DNA of 64,000 nt, taken from contig CP159373.1 in NCBI GenBank assembly GCA_032595685.2, positions 4,069,821-4,133,820 of the forward strand, read 5' to 3'. This document shows, piece after piece, positions 61,218 through 64,000 of this stretch. Source of the stretch: Candidatus Electrothrix aestuarii (GTDB lineage Bacteria > Desulfobacterota > Desulfobulbia > Desulfobulbales > Desulfobulbaceae). Below the pieces are notes generated by a model, which worked only from the letters and a program-made list of their open reading frames with translations, ran no database searches and was not told the origin of the DNA. Position numbers and translations under genes: made by a program. The first letter of the stretch is position 1. The number at the start of each line of letters is the position of its first letter.

Positions 61218-62531
61218 TCAGTCAGCAACAGATTTAACCAGCGCATAGCGACTTATCTTTTTTAATAAGGCCAATTGGTACTGCTCCAGAGCTTCCCCAG
61301 AACAATTTGGTTTTGGCATTTCCTGCAGGGCACTGAGGAGATCAAGGAACTCGGCCTGACCTGGCTTCACGCCGCCAAATCGCTGCGCCTCCCTCCGATC
61401 TTTTATCAGTAACTGCGCTACCTTAACCTTGACTCTGTCCGAGAAAACGCCCTCGAAATGGACCTCTGCTCGTTGAATCAACCAAAGGATAAGGGCTTTC
61501 TCCTGAGAAAAATCTTCAGAGCTGGTAGGTAATGCTGCTGTTTCCAGTTGTTGCTGCCACCAGGTCCGAAGATAGTCCCGATCGTCAAAATGGAGGTGCA
61601 GGACCAGGCAGCGACGGACAAAGGCAGCTGGTAATTCTTCCTCCCCATTGCTTGTAATAATGACCAGGGGTTTTGTAAGCCCCCGAGCCATGCCAACGGT
61701 CTGGTCAATTATCGGGACGTGAAAAGCCCCGTTGCCCAAAACTTCTAAAAGAGTATTGGGCAGCGCAGGATCAGCCTTGTCAATTTCGTCGATCAACAGA
61801 ACAAAACCACGCTCTGCGGTCTCAAATTCTTCACTCTCTTCATAGAGGAATCCGGGCTTATAAAAGGGGTAACGGCATCGTTTATATTGTTTATAGGCAG
61901 ATACGCAGTCAAAAATCCACCAAAGGACTCCTGGGCTGATAAAATTTCCTGGCCGCAGGTTATCTTCCCGTTCTTTGACCACTGGAATCTCAATCCGCCC
62001 AAGTTCTTTTGGTATGGGTTTCCTGCTGAACTGGTAAAGATCTTTATTTTTCTGGCTACTTGCCTTTTTCTTTCTATAGCGAGCTACCTTCTTTTTTCTT
62101 GGCGTATTGGTTGTATTGGCTTGTTGCGTAACAAGAGCCTCAGCAGTCAAGGCCCGTATCTCTTGCCCTCCCTGGCGGAGAATGCGTCGCTGTTGCCATA
62201 AAGTGGATTCAGCGGCCTGGGTTTGAGCCTCGTTGAGTCGGGCTATCGGATCATATTTCCAGAGAAGATCCTTGCCCTCAGAGCAGCTCGTTATGCTTTC
62301 AGCAAGAAAATAACGATCCAGTTCCTGGGCAGCGGCCCTGGCCAACTGACTCTTCCCACTTCCCGGTTCTCCTTTGACCAAAAGAGGGCGGCCTGTTGCT
62401 AAAGCCATTTCGATGGCAAAGGCTGTCTCTTCATCAAAGATATGAAAACTCTCATCCCAGGATTGGCACCGCTCGAGTTTGATACGCTGCCCAACCCTGA
62501 TTTTTTGCGGGCGAGGCTCATTGCTGCTCAT
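61218..62531 (-). CDS. MoxR-type AAA+ ATPase
   Basis: A 437-residue ATPase heading the operon. Walker A is G-E-P-G-S-G-K-S (residues 54-61), Walker B L-L-I-D-E-I-D-K (~245-252), sensor-1 S-N at 294-295, arginine-finger region R-R at 306-307. Between the two Walker motifs it carries an unusual ~140-residue insert (residues ~90-235) with basic runs (R-K-K-K, R-K-K-K-A) and aromatic segments (L-W-W-I-F-D-C). MoxR ATPases normally remodel client proteins with VWA-domain partners; none is seen here, so the two FGE-fold genes downstream may be the clients or adaptors. The ATG at 62531 follows AGGTG. Confidence 0.9.
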   Translation of the reverse strand: MSSNEPRPQKIRVGQRIKLERCQSWDESFHIFDEETAFAIEMALATGRPLLVKGEPGSGKSQLARAAAQELDRYFLAESITSCSEGKDLLWKYDPIARLNEAQTQAAESTLWQQRRILRQGGQEIRALTAEALVTQQANTTNTPRKKKVARYRKKKASSQKNKDLYQFSRKPIPKELGRIEIPVVKEREDNLRPGNFISPGVLWWIFDCVSAYKQYKRCRYPFYKPGFLYEESEEFETAERGFVLLIDEIDKADPALPNTLLEVLGNGAFHVPIIDQTVGMARGLTKPLVIITSNGEEELPAAFVRRCLVLHLHFDDRDYLRTWWQQQLETAALPTSSEDFSQEKALILWLIQRAEVHFEGVFSDRVKVKVAQLLIKDRREAQRFGGVKPGQAEFLDLLSALQEMPKPNCSGEALEQYQLALLKKISRYALVKSVAD

Positions 62532-62921
62532 AGTTCAGCACACCTTTTTGCTCGTTGCTCAATCATATTTTCTCTCACCTGTTTTCTTCTCATTCATGCT
62601 TCAGCTTGATTCTGTTCATGTGCAGTGAAGAATGCATAGAGCATGCCTTTTTCCAGAACAAGCAGAGGGCCATTGCTAAAAATTGTATAATAAATTTGAA
62701 AGGATGTCCAAAGATATTTTTAACGTATCCCGCAGAGGATATACTCTATATCTGAGCAAAAGCACAATAAACGGGCATCGAGAGCAATGGATAAAAAGCA
62801 TTTTTTTGCTGCATAGACCTATTGCTTGCTTTAGACTATGGTCATTCTCCAACGAGATGATAAGCCCATCAACCTGCGATAGGCTCATAAGAATAAACTA
62901 CTAGCAAAATATACAGAGACA
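62532..62921. other. Intergenic region between divergent moxR and LD-carboxypeptidase genes
   Basis: About 390 AT-rich bases; no convincing gene (the frame from 62683 has no ribosome site). It must hold the promoters of both units. I see no terminator or repeat. Confidence 0.45.
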
Positions 62922-63860
62922 ATGCCCCTTCCTCTCCTTCCTCCGCGCCTTGGTCCTGGTGACACAGTAGGCGTTATTTACCCGGCAGGTCCGGTACGCG
63001 ATCAGGCTCGGCTGGAAAAAGGTCTTCAGGTCCTGAGAAATCTCAATCTGCGAGTCCGTCACTACTCCCCTGACCAGAGCGGCCCAGAGTATCTTGCTGC
63101 GGACGATGAACAGCGTCTTAAGGGATTTTACCGACTGTGGAATGACGAAGAGGTTAAGGCGGTTATCGCGGCCAGGGGAGGGTACGGTTGCCTGCGGATT
63201 ATAGGCCGTATGAATCCAGACCTACTGCGCTCCCGCCCTAAATGGCTGATCGGTTTCAGCGATTTAACCGTGCTCCTTAATGGGATTTCCGCAGCAGCTG
63301 GTCTAGTCACCCTGCACGGGCCAATGGTCACTACTCTGGCAAATACTGATCCGCTCTCATTCCAGCGCTTCAGAGAGGCCCTGAGTGGTGAATTCTCTCC
63401 CCTTGCGCCAAGCAGGGATCTGGAAATTCTGCGCTCAGGGAGAGGGCAGGGCAGACTTGCTGGCGGTAACCTGACCACACTCACCCATATGGTCGGCACG
63501 CCTTGGCAACCCGATTTAATGGGAAAAATCCTTTTTCTTGAAGATACTGGAGAGTCTTTGTATAAGCTGGATCGCATGCTGACTCATCTCGCCTGTTGCG
63601 GACTGCTGAATAATCTTGCCGGGTTACTTCTTGGTGTGTTTGATCCAGGCCATTTTGATCGTCTGGAGATTCTTCGTTTAAACGAACAGGTCTGGAATCG
63701 TGCTTTAGAGCTCACCCAGGGAGCTTCTTATCCGATTTGGGGTGGCTTGCCTGTTGGGCATCAACAGGGTAACGTTGTCTTGCCAGTGGGTATGGAAGCT
63801 GTGATGGATGATATCACCGGCACCTTGAGTTTTCTTCCCCGAAGCTGCCAGACAGCTTGA
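62922..63860 (+). CDS. ldcA: LD-carboxypeptidase (S66 family)
   Basis: Trims the tetrapeptide of muropeptides during cell-wall recycling in the cytosol. 312 residues. The catalytic Ser is in I-G-F-S-D-L-T; the Glu and His of the triad are in F-L-E-D-T-G-E-S and G-L-P-V-G-H. Other features are the start G-D-T-V-G-V-I-Y-P-A-G-P and A-A-R-G-G-Y-G-C-L-R-I. The ATG at 62922 gives the family N-terminus. It is followed at once by a second gene whose TTG overlaps its stop codon. With the NamZ-like gene at 44.6 kb it points to muropeptide recycling. Confidence 0.93.
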   Translation: MPLPLLPPRLGPGDTVGVIYPAGPVRDQARLEKGLQVLRNLNLRVRHYSPDQSGPEYLAADDEQRLKGFYRLWNDEEVKAVIAARGGYGCLRIIGRMNPDLLRSRPKWLIGFSDLTVLLNGISAAAGLVTLHGPMVTTLANTDPLSFQRFREALSGEFSPLAPSRDLEILRSGRGQGRLAGGNLTTLTHMVGTPWQPDLMGKILFLEDTGESLYKLDRMLTHLACCGLLNNLAGLLLGVFDPGHFDRLEILRLNEQVWNRALELTQGASYPIWGGLPVGHQQGNVVLPVGMEAVMDDITGTLSFLPRSCQTA

Positions 63861-64000
63861 GAGAAGCCCCGGTGTTTCTTCGTGTGGTCAAAACCATAGG
63901 GTTTCTACTGCTGTTACCTCTGGGCTATGGCCTGACCTTGCTGCCCCTGCTCCTGGTCTGGCCCCATGTCCAGTTTCAATATTTAGTGCCAGCCCTGATA
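63857..64000 (+). CDS. Membrane protein, N-terminal part (continues beyond window)
   Basis: The frame opens with TTG at 63857 inside the ldcA stop (TTGA overlap), or with GTG at 63872, and stays open to the window end. The first ~48 residues contain a strong hydrophobic segment (G-F-L-L-L-L-P-L-G-Y-G-L-T-L-L-P). The protein is probably an integral membrane protein co-translated with ldcA; the family cannot be told. Confidence 0.6.
   Translation, partial: MREAPVFLRVVKTIGFLLLLPLGYGLTLLPLLLVWPHVQFQYLVPALI

Noticed and set aside
1-64000. tRNA, rRNA genes and CRISPR arrays
   Set aside because: I scanned the intergenic stretches by eye for tRNA-like T-arm sequences and regularly spaced repeats and found none; short or unusual RNAs may have been missed.

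Overview
The window reads as a chromosomal segment of a Gram-negative anaerobe or micro-aerobe, most likely a Desulfobulbales-type Desulfobacterota (sulfate reducer or cable-bacterium relative). The grounds are lpxD and OmpV/MipA (an outer membrane), a three-gene ferredoxin-bearing glutamate synthase, two di-haem cytochrome c peroxidases, a SelD homologue that appears to need UGA read as selenocysteine, cobalamin synthesis, and intermediate GC with many transposon scars. The lineage is an inference; no rRNA or tRNA is visible.

Layout. 1-5.5 kb is an insertion-sequence graveyard: the end of an ISNCY-type transposase, a truncated IS66 transposase, an IS630-like element with recognisable ends and a frameshift, an IS1634-type remnant with a nonsense codon, and a transposase fragment fused by a short shared sequence to a broken FGE/SUMF-domain gene. 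5.5-16.8 kb carries serS, tatC, a DUF523 gene, an ftsB-like gene overlapping a 1250-aa BvgS-like hybrid kinase, an FmdB zinc ribbon, a UDG-like protein, a thioredoxin-fold protein, a PEBP-like protein and a YkgJ protein. 17-22.4 kb is glutamate synthase split as amidotransferase / ferredoxin-FMN synthase / GXGXG-GltD-ferredoxin fusion. 23-28.5 kb has folC, an HNH nuclease, tandem cytochrome c peroxidases, the selD-like gene and a CcbP-like gene. 28.7-32.2 kb is one 1189-aa protein with a nuclease-like N-terminus and a long helical body, a candidate defence gene. 32-39.5 kb holds an amino-acid ABC binding lipoprotein, a Cu/Zn-type permease, nupC, an NfeD-stomatin pair and a MORN protein.

39.7-53.3 kb is almost entirely on the minus strand and mostly housekeeping: rseP, tsaB, ispG, a NamZ-like gene, lpxD, a CHASE2 nucleotide cyclase, a ferredoxin, an FNT channel, cbiB and cutA. 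53.6-57.1 kb is a SiaABCD-type operon (PP2C phosphatase, SiaB kinase, SiaC, diguanylate cyclase) headed by a V4R sensor gene. 57.9-62.5 kb is a tight minus-strand operon of a MoxR-type AAA+ ATPase, an 814-aa protein with an unrecognised N-terminus and a C-terminal FGE fold, and a second FGE-fold protein. The window ends with an LD-carboxypeptidase gene and the start of a membrane-protein gene.

The most interesting items are the selD-like selenoprotein candidate with a SECIS-like hairpin and degenerate catalytic residues, the MoxR/FGE operon, the nuclease-helical-repeat gene, and the V4R-Sia operon.
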